A stretch of DNA of 64,000 bases. It comes from Noviherbaspirillum malthae. GTDB taxonomy: Bacteria; Pseudomonadota; Gammaproteobacteria; Burkholderiales; Burkholderiaceae_D. The notes beneath the pieces were generated by a model. It was not told the origin of the DNA and did no database searches. It worked only from the letters and a program-made list of their open reading frames with translations. This document shows, in pieces, positions 33,877-43,006 of the stretch. Location of the stretch: contig NZ_JACYXF010000004.1 in NCBI RefSeq assembly GCF_015352985.1, positions 124,001 to 188,000 on the forward strand, written 5' to 3'. A program made the translations under genes and the position numbers. How positions within the stretch are numbered: the stretch's first letter is position 1; each line of letters starts with the position of its first letter.

Positions 33877-34863
33877 TTACTCCGCCTTGATTCCGGCTTC
33901 CTTGATGACTTTGCCCCATTTGAGGGTATCGGCCTTCTGTATTTCAGCCAGTTCCTGCGGTCCGCCGGCCACCGGCGTGATGCCCAGCCCTTCCAGCTTG
34001 GCCGTCACCGCAGGTTCGGCCAGAATGCGCTTGACTTCGGTGGACAGGCGCCGCGTGATTGCATCGGGAGTGCCTGCGGGCAGATAGACCGCCTGCCACT
34101 GCTCCGCCACGAAGTCCGGTACCCCGGCCTCCGCCATGGTCGGTACCGCAGGCAGGGGCTTGAGCCGCTCCTTCGACGTCACTGCCAGCGCCTTCAGCTT
34201 GCCGGATTGAATATGAGGCAGTGCCGCAGCAATCGGCGCGAACATCATGGTCGCGTGTCCTGCCAGCACATCCTGCAATGCGGGAATATCTCCCTTGTAG
34301 GGCACATGCAGCATGTCGATCCTGGCCTGCATCTTGAGGAGTTCGCCCTGCATTTGCAGGATGGTGCCGTTTCCGCCGGAGGCGAAGACGAGTTGCCCCG
34401 GCCGCTTGCGCGCGTCGGCGATCAATTCTCCCAGGCTGCGATACGAGCTGCTGCCGGCGACTACCGCAACATGCGGCACCGTGCCGACAAGGGCCACCGG
34501 CTGGAATGATTTGACCGGATCGTAGGTCAGCTTCGGCACCAGGTTGGGAACGATGGCCTGCGGCCCGATGGAAGTGCCGAGAATGGTGTAGCCGTCCGGC
34601 GCCGAGCGGGCGACAAAGGCCGACCCGATGGCGCCCGTCGCACCGGGCTTGTTATCGATGATCACCGTGCCCGGCAGGATCGCACCCAGGCGCTGCGCGA
34701 TCAGGCGGCCGACGATGTCGGTGGTGCCGCCGGGCGGATAGGGAACAACGTAGGTGATGGTCTTGCTCGGCCATGCGTCCTGCGCACCGGCGGGAATCTG
34801 CGCTGCAAGAGCGAGTACGGCGGCGACACAGGCGGCCGGCCTGAGAAAGCGTGTGCTGAACAT
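33877..34863 (-). CDS. Bug/TctC-family periplasmic solute receptor (3 of 5)
   Basis: A 328-residue receptor: signal peptide, then AWPSKTITYVVPYPPGGTTD, TVIIDNKPGATGAIGSAF and DGYTILGTS. AAAGGAGGACCCC precedes ATG 34863. It lies downstream of the LigI-like hydrolase gene by 87 bases and may be the last gene of that unit. Ligand unknown. Confidence 0.92.
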   Translation of the reverse strand: MFSTRFLRPAACVAAVLALAAQIPAGAQDAWPSKTITYVVPYPPGGTTDIVGRLIAQRLGAILPGTVIIDNKPGATGAIGSAFVARSAPDGYTILGTSIGPQAIVPNLVPKLTYDPVKSFQPVALVGTVPHVAVVAGSSSYRSLGELIADARKRPGQLVFASGGNGTILQMQGELLKMQARIDMLHVPYKGDIPALQDVLAGHATMMFAPIAAALPHIQSGKLKALAVTSKERLKPLPAVPTMAEAGVPDFVAEQWQAVYLPAGTPDAITRRLSTEVKRILAEPAVTAKLEGLGITPVAGGPQELAEIQKADTLKWGKVIKEAGIKAE

Positions 34864-34950
34864 GGGGTCCTCCTTTAAAGCACAGGTTGCTTCTGTTGCG
34901 GAACCCGTTTCACCTCCGTCTGACAGACGATGCAACAGGTTCCATACGTC

Positions 34951-35850
34951 CTAAAATCCATAAAGCGCGGCGGGATTGTCGACGAGGATTCGTGTTCTTG
35001 CCGCCTCGCCCTCCGTCCAGTCAAGCAGTAGATCAAGCAGACGTGCATCATCGGGCATCGGACGTTCGCCCATGGAGGCAACGGCGTGCGGCCAGTCGGA
35101 GCCCCAGACGATGCGGTCCGGCGCCGCATGGATGTATGCCTTGGCCAGCTCCTTGATGTCGCCATAGTCAGGCGCCCCTTCCTGGCTCAGGAGATAGGCG
35201 CCGCTCAGCTTTACCCATGCCTTTCCGGAGTCGAGCAGGTCTCGAATGATGTTGCAGGCGGGATGAGCGGTGCCGGATGCGACATCGATACGCCCGAAGT
35301 GATCGAACACGATGTGAACGGGCAGGCGCTTCAGCAACGCTTCGCACTCCACCAGGCGGGCAGGAGGCATCAGGAGCTGGATATGCCAGCCCAGGGCCGC
35401 AATCCGCGCGGCCAGCGGCTCCATGTCGGCCGCCGCGGATGAATTGCCTCTTGCAAGGTTGAAGCGCAGACCGCGAACCCCGCCCTGATGCAGGCGTGCA
35501 AGTTCATTGTCGGAAACCGTTTGATCGACGACCGCGATGCCCCGGGCGCACTCGCCCAACTGGGCCACTGCGTCCAGCATCAGGCTGTTGTCGGTGCCGT
35601 AGGTGGAAGGCGTCACCACGACGACGCGGCTGGTTCCCAGGCGGCGCTGCAAGCGCCGGTAATCTTCCACTGAGGCATCCGGCGGCGTCAGGGTTGCGCC
35701 CGGGGCAACCGGGCAGCGGCGATCGTACACATGCATGTGGCAGTCGCAGGCATTCTCCGGCGCCAGGAGCGTCGGCAGTCCGGATCCGGCACTGAACGGC
35801 ACTGCCGACGGATTGTTATTTGCCTGAACGGCCAGGACAGGGTGTGACAT
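34951..35850 (-). CDS. Amidohydrolase-family lactonase, LigI-like
   Basis: A 299-residue TIM-barrel hydrolase. Key residues: H38 and H40 in DCHMHVYD, H184 in VFDHFGR and D252 in WGSDWPH, the set used by 2-pyrone-4,6-dicarboxylate lactonase (LigI) and sugar lactonases of COG3618. LigI-like members work without a bound metal. No signal peptide: cytoplasmic. With Bug receptors, an SMP-30 lactonase and an RraA-type aldolase nearby, lactone opening of an acid is the likely step, but the compound is not fixed. Confidence 0.85.
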   Translation of the reverse strand: MSHPVLAVQANNNPSAVPFSAGSGLPTLLAPENACDCHMHVYDRRCPVAPGATLTPPDASVEDYRRLQRRLGTSRVVVVTPSTYGTDNSLMLDAVAQLGECARGIAVVDQTVSDNELARLHQGGVRGLRFNLARGNSSAAADMEPLAARIAALGWHIQLLMPPARLVECEALLKRLPVHIVFDHFGRIDVASGTAHPACNIIRDLLDSGKAWVKLSGAYLLSQEGAPDYGDIKELAKAYIHAAPDRIVWGSDWPHAVASMGERPMPDDARLLDLLLDWTEGEAARTRILVDNPAALYGF

Positions 35851-35973
35851 GTTTCATCCTTTTACTCAAGTGCCCACACCGCGACGGCATGTCGCGGCGG
35901 GCATCCTGCCAAGCTTACCGTCCATGCATCGAACGGTCTTGCAGGCAGAATGCCCGCCTCACCCTTCTGGTTA

Positions 35974-37044
35974 TCAGAAACGGTGGCGCACGCCGACGAG
36001 CACGCCGGTCTGGTTCTCGCCCGCCACGATAGACGAGCCGACGCCGCTCAAGCCGAGGTTGGAGCCCGCCTTGTTGCGTGCCAGGCCGAGATTGCCATAC
36101 ACATCGGTGCGCTTGGACAGCGAATAGACTGTCGACAGCACGAAGCTTGTCGGGTCAGCCTGCGACCCCTTGCGGTCAGTCCGGTACACCGCGCCATTGA
36201 TCACGACCGACGGCGCAGCCTTGTAGGATGCACCGAGCCAGTAGACGTCCGCACGAACTGCCGGTGTTCCCGCCGCAACGATTTCATCCTTCAGCCAGCG
36301 ATAGGCGCCGAACAGCTTGACGGCACCGAGATCATAGCTGGCGCCGGCCATGATTCGCTTGGAGCTTTGCCCTGCGGTGGCAATGGTGTTGCCCTGGAAC
36401 TGGTCATAAGCGATGCCGACGCCGATCGGTCCGCCGGCATAGTTCAGCCCGGCGCCGATGTTGCGGGATACCCTGGAGTTGCCCGGAACTTCGCCATCCT
36501 GGTTGCGGCCGAAGCTGTACAGGGCGGTTGCAGTGAAGCCGCCGACATTGCCGGTGTACTTGACGGTGTTGTCGATGCGGCCGGTGAAGTTCGCATCATG
36601 CATGAGCGCCGAATAGCGTGCGGAAAACGTCATCGGGTCGTACTTGATCATCAGGTCGTAGAGCGCATTCTGCTGACGGCCGAAGGTCAGCGCGCCCAGC
36701 TCGGATTGCAGACCGACGAATGCATTGCGTCCGAACAGGCGGCCGCCCTGCGCCAGCGCACCGGTGTCGATCTCGAATCCGTTTTCCAGCGTGAAAATCG
36801 CCTTGAGTCCCGATCCCAGATCTTCAGTGCCGCGGAAACCGATACGCGAACCGGACAGGTTGCCGCTTGCCATGCGCACTAGGTTCTCGCTGTTGGCCGG
36901 CGTTCCGCCGGCATTGGTTAGATATTCGATGCCGACGTCGGCGATGCCGTAGATCTGCACGTTGGTTTGCGCCGATGCACTTGCTGCTGCCATTGCTCCA
37001 AATGCACCGATTACACCGATTGCGGCGGCCAGATTCTTTTTCAT
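35974..37044 (-). CDS. Outer-membrane porin, betaproteobacterial OmpC-like family
   Basis: A 356-residue precursor with signal peptide (MKKNLAAAIGVIGAFGAMAA then ASASA) and the family N-terminus QTNVQIYGIADVGIEY and SRIGFRGTEDLGSGL; the C-terminus is GVRHRF with final Phe. A paralogue of the porin at 4697-5776. GGGAGAGGCAAT precedes ATG 37044. Its place between catabolic genes and Bug receptors suggests substrate-specific uptake across the outer membrane. Confidence 0.95.
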   Translation of the reverse strand: MKKNLAAAIGVIGAFGAMAAASASAQTNVQIYGIADVGIEYLTNAGGTPANSENLVRMASGNLSGSRIGFRGTEDLGSGLKAIFTLENGFEIDTGALAQGGRLFGRNAFVGLQSELGALTFGRQQNALYDLMIKYDPMTFSARYSALMHDANFTGRIDNTVKYTGNVGGFTATALYSFGRNQDGEVPGNSRVSRNIGAGLNYAGGPIGVGIAYDQFQGNTIATAGQSSKRIMAGASYDLGAVKLFGAYRWLKDEIVAAGTPAVRADVYWLGASYKAAPSVVINGAVYRTDRKGSQADPTSFVLSTVYSLSKRTDVYGNLGLARNKAGSNLGLSGVGSSIVAGENQTGVLVGVRHRF

Positions 37045-37215
37045 ATTGCCTCTCCCTTGTTGAAATTATTAAAAGTTGTGCCGATGTCACGGCACGACGC
37101 ACGCGGCGGATGCTCCTGTCGTCATAGATGTCTCGCAGACGAAGAAGCCTCCAGCCGCATGTACGACGTGGTACGACTTGCGATGCAAGAAGTTCGGTAG
37201 TGCGAAGCCGCCTGC

Positions 37216-38145
37216 TTATGCAGCCTGCTTCAGTCGATGAATCGGACAGCCCGGCGCAGACATGTCTGCCCGCAAAACGGTGCCCGAAACGGATTCGGTA
37301 AAGAATGCGGTCGTGCGGTTTGCGCCGCCGAAAGCGACATTAGTCAGCGATGCGCCCAGTGGGCTGCGGATGACTTCAACCGGTTCTCCCCGGTGATTCA
37401 ATACCCAGGCATGGCCGAGCCCTGGATTGGCGACGATGAGCCGTCCCTCCGCATCCATCGCCAGCCCGTCCGGTCCGCTGGGGCCGTAGGAAGTGAAGAA
37501 CTGACCCACTTTTCCGACCGAGCCGTCCGCAAAGAGCGGAATGCGCCAGACGCTGTTGGCGCGCGTCATGGCGACATACAGCACTTTTTCATCGGGAGAC
37601 AGGACGAGCCCGTTGGGGCTGGGGCCGTTGGTAATCAATGCGTCGAGCCGTCCGGAAGGACTGAGACGAAAGACCCTGCCGGTCGGATCGCTCATTCCGG
37701 TCTGTCCCTGATCCGTAAAGTACAGGTTGCCCGTTGAGTCGAAGACCAGATCGTTGATGCCTTTGAAGCGCTCCGTGTTGCGCCGCTCAAGAAAAGGTTC
37801 GACCTTGCCGGTTGCGATATCGAGCCTGACCAGCCCGTTCCTGTAATCGGCGATCAGCAGATGTGAACGCGACAGGAACTTCATGCCGTTGGGTTCGCCG
37901 TCATACTCTGCGATCAGCGTCCACTGCCCTTGCGGATCGATGCGGAAGATGCGTCCGAAAGGTATGTCGGTGACGAAGAGATTGCCCTCGTTGTCAAATA
38001 CCGGACCTTCGAGAAAGGAATCGATGCGGACGCCACCGCGGTTGGCATCGGCCCACACCGATGCCGTATCTTTCTTCCGGAACGCGTCCGGCATCGGGCT
38101 GAAGATTTCCGCAGTCCGGACGATCGGTTGTTGCAGCAGAAACAT
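37216..38145 (-). CDS. SMP-30/gluconolactonase-family lactonase
   Basis: A 309-residue six-bladed propeller of the SMP-30/regucalcin/lactonase family. Visible blade motifs include EGPVFDNEGNLFVTDIPFG, the metal-binding N/D segments GINDLVFDSTGNLYFTD and SPNGLVLSPDEKVLYV, and GPDGLAMDAEGRLIVANPG. It hydrolyses sugar or related lactones using a divalent metal. Nine bases after a Bug gene, so co-transcribed. No signal peptide is evident. Confidence 0.88.
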   Translation of the reverse strand: MFLLQQPIVRTAEIFSPMPDAFRKKDTASVWADANRGGVRIDSFLEGPVFDNEGNLFVTDIPFGRIFRIDPQGQWTLIAEYDGEPNGMKFLSRSHLLIADYRNGLVRLDIATGKVEPFLERRNTERFKGINDLVFDSTGNLYFTDQGQTGMSDPTGRVFRLSPSGRLDALITNGPSPNGLVLSPDEKVLYVAMTRANSVWRIPLFADGSVGKVGQFFTSYGPSGPDGLAMDAEGRLIVANPGLGHAWVLNHRGEPVEVIRSPLGASLTNVAFGGANRTTAFFTESVSGTVLRADMSAPGCPIHRLKQAA

Positions 38146-38154
38146 GGCGCCCTC

Positions 38155-39117
38155 TTATTGACGTTCGACGTTGGCCTTCTTCGACACCGGTTCCCAGCGC
38201 GCCGTCTCTTCCCTGATCAGCTTGCTGAAAGCCGCAGGTTCCATGCCGCCCGGTTCCGCGCTCATCGATGCGAGGAACTGCTTCATGTCGGGCGTATTCA
38301 GCGCCTTCTTCACTTCGGCATGCAGGCGCGTGATGACGGCATCCGGGGTGCCTGCCGGCGCGGCAAGGCCCGACCAGTTGACTACGCCGAATGCGGGAAC
38401 CCCGGCTTCCGCGAATGTGGGAATGTCCGGGAAGGATTCCAGCCGCTTGCTGCCGCTGACGGCAAGCGCTCTTACCTTCCCGCCCTTGATCTGCGAGCTT
38501 GCGGAAGGTGTCGAAACGAACAGCATGTCGACCTGGTTCGAGATCAGGCCGGTCATCGCTTCACCTGCGCCCTTGTACGGCACATGCATGAGCTGCACGT
38601 TGGCCGCCATGGCGAACGCTTCGGCGGAGAAGTGCGGCGCGCTGCCGCTGCCGCCGGTGCCGTAGGTGAGCTTGTCTGGATTGGATCGTGCTTCGGCTAC
38701 CAGCGACTTCAGATCCTTGTAGGGCGACTCGCTGCGCACTGCGATCACTACCGGCGTGAAAGCTGCGACAGTAATGGGCGTCAGCGCCTTCGCATGGTCC
38801 CAGGGCAGCTTCTTGAATACGTAAGGCAGCACCGAGTAGGTATTGTCGATGGCGAGCAGGGTGTAGCCATCCGCGTCGGAGCGGGCGACCTGTTGCGTGC
38901 CGATGGTGCCGGTCGCGCCGGGCTTGTTTTCGATGACGAACGGCTGCCCCATCTGTTCCTGCAGCTTCTGCGCGACCTTGCGCGCCACCACGTCGACCGC
39001 ACCGCCGGGCGAATAGGGAACGATGATCCGTACCGGCTTTTCCGGGTAGCCTGCGGCGTGGGCATGGAGTGATGCAAGCGCAGCCAGCGCGGCTGCGGCG
39101 AATGTGCGAATGAACAT
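38155..39117 (-). CDS. Bug/TctC-family periplasmic solute receptor (4 of 5)
   Basis: A 320-residue receptor: signal peptide (about 1-21), GYPEKPVRIIVPYSPGGAVD, FVIENKPGATGTIGTQQ and DGYTLLAID. GGAGACATC lies before ATG 39117. It is followed closely by the SMP-30 lactonase gene and preceded (73 bases) by the hydroxyacid dehydrogenase gene, so its ligand should be the acid or lactone that this operon degrades. Confidence 0.92.
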   Translation of the reverse strand: MFIRTFAAAALAALASLHAHAAGYPEKPVRIIVPYSPGGAVDVVARKVAQKLQEQMGQPFVIENKPGATGTIGTQQVARSDADGYTLLAIDNTYSVLPYVFKKLPWDHAKALTPITVAAFTPVVIAVRSESPYKDLKSLVAEARSNPDKLTYGTGGSGSAPHFSAEAFAMAANVQLMHVPYKGAGEAMTGLISNQVDMLFVSTPSASSQIKGGKVRALAVSGSKRLESFPDIPTFAEAGVPAFGVVNWSGLAAPAGTPDAVITRLHAEVKKALNTPDMKQFLASMSAEPGGMEPAAFSKLIREETARWEPVSKKANVERQ

Positions 39118-39190
39118 GATGTCTCCTGCGGTGAGGAATCGATGGAATTGAGCGCGCTTTTCGTGCGCGCTTCATCAGGGGAATCCGGGC

Positions 39191-40129
39191 TCAGGCCGTT
39201 GCGGCTGCACCCAGCACGGCGAGCACGTTGGCAGCGGCCCCTGTGCCCATGCCGATATAGGCATCGCCCGTCACGCCGCCGATATGGGGCGAAAGGATGG
39301 CGTTGCGCACGTTGGCGAAAACATGTCCGGCCGCCAGCGGTTCGGTCTGGAAGCTGTCGAGGCCGGCGGAACGCAGCTTGCCGGAGTTCAGCGCTTCGAG
39401 AAGAGCCGCTTCGTCGATCAGCCCGCCGCGGGCGGTATTGACGATGATGGCGCCGTCGCGCATCAATGCGATGCTGTCGCGGTTGATCATGTTCCTATTG
39501 TCCGCGGTGAGCGGGCAGTGCAGCGAAACGATATGCGCGTCGCGGTAGAGCTCTTCGAGCGAGCACAGGGTGACGCCGGCAGGAGCAGCCTTCGCGTACG
39601 GATCATAGGCAATCACCTTCATGCCGAACACGTTTCCTGCCTCGGCGACACGCGATCCGATCGCTCCCAGGCCGACCAGCCCAAGCGTCTTTCCCTTCAG
39701 CTCGAGGCTCTTGTGGGTCGCCTTGTCCCAATGCCCGGCATGCATGCGCTGGTCGAGATGAACGACATCCTTGGCGCAGGCGAAGATCAGCGCCCAAGTA
39801 TGCTCAGCCACGGCCGGGGCATTCGCCCCTACGGCCGCCTTGACTGCGATACCGCGCTCCTGCGCCGCCTTGGAATCGATCGTGTCGATGCCGGTGCCGT
39901 GCTTGGAAATGACGCGCAGCTTCTTGCTCGCATCCATGACGCGCGCAGGAATTTTTCCGTATCGCACGATGATGCCGACCGGCTGATGCTTCTCGCACAA
40001 TGCGACCAGGCTGTCTTCGTCAGGCGTCTTGCCCGCATAGACCAGCTCGAAGTCTTTAAGCATGGCAACGGCTTCAGGTGCGAGGTCGGCTCCGGTGACG
40101 AGGATGACGTCTTTGGATGCGGTCGTCAT
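39191..40129 (-). CDS. D-2-hydroxyacid dehydrogenase (SerA-like)
   Basis: A 312-residue NAD-dependent enzyme. NAD motif GLVGLGAIGSRVAEAG; catalytic Arg in NTARGGLIDE, Glu following, and His in SPHIGG. It lacks the C-terminal ACT domain of biosynthetic SerA, so a catabolic oxidation or reduction of a 2-hydroxy/2-oxo acid is more likely than serine synthesis. Its ATG overlaps the stop of the aldolase gene (ATGA), indicating coupled translation. Confidence 0.9.
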   Translation of the reverse strand: MTTASKDVILVTGADLAPEAVAMLKDFELVYAGKTPDEDSLVALCEKHQPVGIIVRYGKIPARVMDASKKLRVISKHGTGIDTIDSKAAQERGIAVKAAVGANAPAVAEHTWALIFACAKDVVHLDQRMHAGHWDKATHKSLELKGKTLGLVGLGAIGSRVAEAGNVFGMKVIAYDPYAKAAPAGVTLCSLEELYRDAHIVSLHCPLTADNRNMINRDSIALMRDGAIIVNTARGGLIDEAALLEALNSGKLRSAGLDSFQTEPLAAGHVFANVRNAILSPHIGGVTGDAYIGMGTGAAANVLAVLGAAATA

Positions 40130-40827
40130 AGTGTTTCACCTTCCTTAAGTACGCCGGCAGTGCGCAGCGCGCCATCGAGCCAGCTCGGGCGCAGCTGCTT
40201 GCGGTCCAGGATGCCCTGGATGCGCTTGGTTTCATCGTCGAGCTTCTTGGCCGCCGGCGCAAGCAGGGAGGCTGCCTTTTCGCGTTCGATGACGACCACG
40301 CCATCTGCATCGCCGACCACCAGGTCGCCCGGCTTGACGGCCACGCCGCCGACAGTCACCGGCCAGTTCACGCGGCCGGAAACGGCCTTGGTCGGACCAT
40401 TCGGGTTGGTGCCGAAGGAGAATACCGGGAAGCCGAGTTCACGCAGTTCCTCCACATCGCGAATGGCGCCATCCACGATGACACCGGCCAGGCCCATGAC
40501 CTTGCACTGGTTCATCATGATGGCGCCCATCAGCGCGGAAGTCTGATCGCCCTTGCCGTCAATCACCAGCACGTCGCCCGGCTGGGCGATTGCGATGGCG
40601 GCGTGGATCATCAGGTTGTCGCCGGGACGGACGTCGACCGTGATCGCCGGACCTGCAACCTTCATCGTCGGCGCAACCGGGGAAATGCGGCCGTGCAAGG
40701 CGCCGCGGCGGCCGTTGACGTCGGCCAGGATGGCAGCCTGGAATTTGCCGGCCTGCGCGGCGATGTCTGCGGGAACGCGTTCGATGTCGCGGATGACATC
40801 CGGGAGCTGGTTTGTGTCTTGAGTCAT
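40126..40827 (-). CDS. RraA-family aldolase (HMG/CHA aldolase-like)
   Basis: A 233-residue protein of the RraA/MenG fold. It keeps R123 and D124 in VDGAIRDVEEL, the residues used by 4-hydroxy-4-methyl-2-oxoglutarate/4-carboxy-4-hydroxy-2-oxoadipate aldolases, plus DVRPGDNLMIH and DGKGDQTSALMG. It is therefore more likely a class II pyruvate aldolase than an RNase E inhibitor. Translationally coupled to the hydroxyacid dehydrogenase, which could reduce or make its 2-oxo-acid substrate or product. Confidence 0.88.
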   Translation of the reverse strand: MTQDTNQLPDVIRDIERVPADIAAQAGKFQAAILADVNGRRGALHGRISPVAPTMKVAGPAITVDVRPGDNLMIHAAIAIAQPGDVLVIDGKGDQTSALMGAIMMNQCKVMGLAGVIVDGAIRDVEELRELGFPVFSFGTNPNGPTKAVSGRVNWPVTVGGVAVKPGDLVVGDADGVVVIEREKAASLLAPAAKKLDDETKRIQGILDRKQLRPSWLDGALRTAGVLKEGETL

Positions 40828-40885
40828 TTTGCTTCTCTATGCGATTGAGTAACTAAATAAGGAGGGCAGGTTGCCGGCGCAATGT

Positions 40886-41857
40886 TTAATCGATCTTTGC
40901 GCCGGACTCCTTGACGATCTGGCCCCACTTGACGATGTCGGTCTTGAGCAGGCTGGCGAATTCCTCGGGCGTGCTGCCGTGGGCATCGCCGCCTTCGGCG
41001 CCGATCTTCTGCTGCACGTCCTTCGACTGCAGGGCTTTGTTGACTTCGGTGTTGAGGCGGGCGACGATTGGCGCAGGCGTTCCGGCAGGCACCAGCAATC
41101 CGAACCAGGTAATCGCGTTGAAGCCCTTGTAGCCCGACTCGTTGATCGTCGGCACCTGAGGCAGATCGTCCGAGCGCTTGTCGGAGGTCACCGCCAGCGG
41201 ACGCAGCTTGCCGCTCTTGATCTGGGACATCGCCGAAGGCACCGACGACATGTAGAGCTGCACCGAGCCGCCCATCAGGTCGGTGATGGCCTGCGTCGAA
41301 CCTTTATAGGGCACATGCTGCAGCTTGATGCCGGCTGCTTTCTGAAGCAGTTCGCCGGTCAGATGCGCGACCGTGCCATTTCCCGGCGATGCGAAGGTAA
41401 GGTCTCCCGGCTTCGCCTTCGCCGCGCTGACCACGTCGGCAAGCGTTTTATACGGCGAGTTCGCGGCGACAACCAGTACCAGCGGAGCGGTCGCCACGGT
41501 CGTGACCGGCACGAAATCCTTGAGCGGGTTGTACGGCAGCTTCGTGTACAGGGTGGGATTGACGGCAAGATTGCTGGTCTGGCCCATTACCACGGTATAG
41601 CCGTCGGCCGGAGATTTCGCGGCAAGGTCGACGCCGATATTGCCGCCCGCTCCGGGCCGGTTGTCGACGATAACCGTCCACTTCAGGTTTTCCTGCAGCT
41701 TGTTGCCGACAAGGCGCGCCACGATGTCGGTGCCTCCGCCTGGGGGAAATGGGACGATCAGGCGGATGGGCTTGTTCGGATAGGGCTGCTCTGCCGATGC
41801 GCTCATGACGCAGGCGCCGAGGGTCGCGGCAAGCAAGAGGCGGGGAAGGGTTTTCAT
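40886..41857 (-). CDS. Bug/TctC-family periplasmic solute receptor (5 of 5)
   Basis: A 323-residue receptor: signal peptide (MKTLPRLLLAATLGACVMSA then SA), PYPNKPIRLIVPFPPGGGTD, TVIVDNRPGAGGNIGVDL and DGYTVVMGQ. GGAGACACTTAGCG precedes ATG 41857. First gene of the minus-strand run 41857-39191, divergent from a LysR gene, with a LysR-type box between them. Confidence 0.93.
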   Translation of the reverse strand: MKTLPRLLLAATLGACVMSASAEQPYPNKPIRLIVPFPPGGGTDIVARLVGNKLQENLKWTVIVDNRPGAGGNIGVDLAAKSPADGYTVVMGQTSNLAVNPTLYTKLPYNPLKDFVPVTTVATAPLVLVVAANSPYKTLADVVSAAKAKPGDLTFASPGNGTVAHLTGELLQKAAGIKLQHVPYKGSTQAITDLMGGSVQLYMSSVPSAMSQIKSGKLRPLAVTSDKRSDDLPQVPTINESGYKGFNAITWFGLLVPAGTPAPIVARLNTEVNKALQSKDVQQKIGAEGGDAHGSTPEEFASLLKTDIVKWGQIVKESGAKID

Positions 41858-41988
41858 CGCTAAGTGTCTCCATGTTGTATGTGCTGCGGGTGACGCGGTC
41901 TGTTCGACTCCGGACCTCTTTCTTCCCGAGCCGAAAGGCAACTACGTAAGGGGCGGGAAGTCGGTTCGACAAGCAGCAAGTGGAATGA

Positions 41989-42005
41989 ATTATGTGTGAC
42001 ATAAT
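41989..42005. promoter_or_regulatory. LysR-type box between the Bug operon and LysR gene
   Basis: ATTATGTGTGACATAAT: 7-bp arms around GTG, fitting T-N11-A. It is 40 bases before the LysR start and 131 bases before the receptor start, the classic place for autorepression and activation of the divergent operon. Confidence 0.7.
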
Positions 42006-42044
42006 CCGAAACATCTAATCGATAATTTTTTCAGATTGATAAAT

Positions 42045-42962
42045 ATGGCTTTTGATATCGACCTGCGGGATCTGCGCTATTTCGAAACCATTGCCAAGCT
42101 GCAGCACGTTGGCCGGGCAGCCCAGCAACTGCACCGGACGCAACCCGCCCTGACGAGCGCGGTGCGGCGTCTTGAAGACGTGTGCGGAGCGCCGCTGTTT
42201 GAAAAGTCGGGGCGCGGAATCCGCCTGGCGCCTGCCGGGGAAGTTCTCTTGAGATGGGCTCAGCGCATGCGCTTCGACATCGAAGATGCGCAGCGGGAGA
42301 TTGCGGACCTGGGCAAGGGGCTTTCCGGGCAGGTGCGCATCGGCATCGTTCCCACCGCATCGCAATTCCTGCTCCCGGCCGTCGCCAGGCAGCTGCTGGG
42401 GGAAGCACCGGAGGTGACGTTGAAAACAGTGGTCGGCCTGGTGGATACCATGAAGCCCTTGTTGCGCGCCGGAGAGCTTGACGTTGTGGTCGGCACGGAA
42501 AGCAGCCCCGATCCGCAGTTCGTTTCCAAGGTGTTATCCGAAGACCAGATTGTGGTCGCGGCGCATGCAAGGCATGAATTATTCCGAACCAAGCCGAAGC
42601 TCGCCGACCTCACGAAATACAGGTGGGCACTGCAGCCGCCCGGAGCGCCAACACGCGACTGGCTTGACTACGCTTTTGAACGAAAGCGCCTGCCGCGGCC
42701 GAATGTCCAGGTGGAAGCCAGCATGCTGCTGACCTTGCCAGCGCTGATCGCGGAAACGGGCCTGCTCAGTTTTATCTCGCGGCATCATCTGAGTGCCGGC
42801 ACCAACACGGCATTGAAAGAAGTCGAGCTGAGGGAAACGACGATGCGCCGGCGGCTGGTTGTGACATACCGGAAGGACGGCTACCTGCCTCCGGCCGCGA
42901 AGAGATTGATCCAGCTCTTCGAGGAAACGGCAAGGAGCCGGGACAGCGTGTGGGGAGAATGA
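42045..42962 (+). CDS. LysR-family regulator of the 41857-39191 operon (inferred)
   Basis: A 305-residue LysR protein with HTH at about 8-65 (HVGRAAQQLHRTQPALTSAV) and effector domain (RIGIVPTASQFLLPAVARQL). ATG 42045 is used; a TTG three codons upstream is the only other choice, and the ribosome site is weak. Divergent from the Bug-aldolase-dehydrogenase genes, so it probably senses their substrate. Confidence 0.9.
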   Translation: MAFDIDLRDLRYFETIAKLQHVGRAAQQLHRTQPALTSAVRRLEDVCGAPLFEKSGRGIRLAPAGEVLLRWAQRMRFDIEDAQREIADLGKGLSGQVRIGIVPTASQFLLPAVARQLLGEAPEVTLKTVVGLVDTMKPLLRAGELDVVVGTESSPDPQFVSKVLSEDQIVVAAHARHELFRTKPKLADLTKYRWALQPPGAPTRDWLDYAFERKRLPRPNVQVEASMLLTLPALIAETGLLSFISRHHLSAGTNTALKEVELRETTMRRRLVVTYRKDGYLPPAAKRLIQLFEETARSRDSVWGE

Positions 42963-42963
42963 C

Positions 42964-43000
42964 ATCGGCCTGGCGCCTGTCAACCAGGCGCCAGGCCGAT
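42964..43000. terminator. Bidirectional hairpin between convergent genes
   Basis: A perfect 16-bp stem ATCGGCCTGGCGCCTG with loop TCAAC, between the convergent LysR and thiolase genes. No long T-run on either side, but position and strength suggest a shared terminator. Confidence 0.75.
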
Positions 43001-43006
43001 TCGAAT

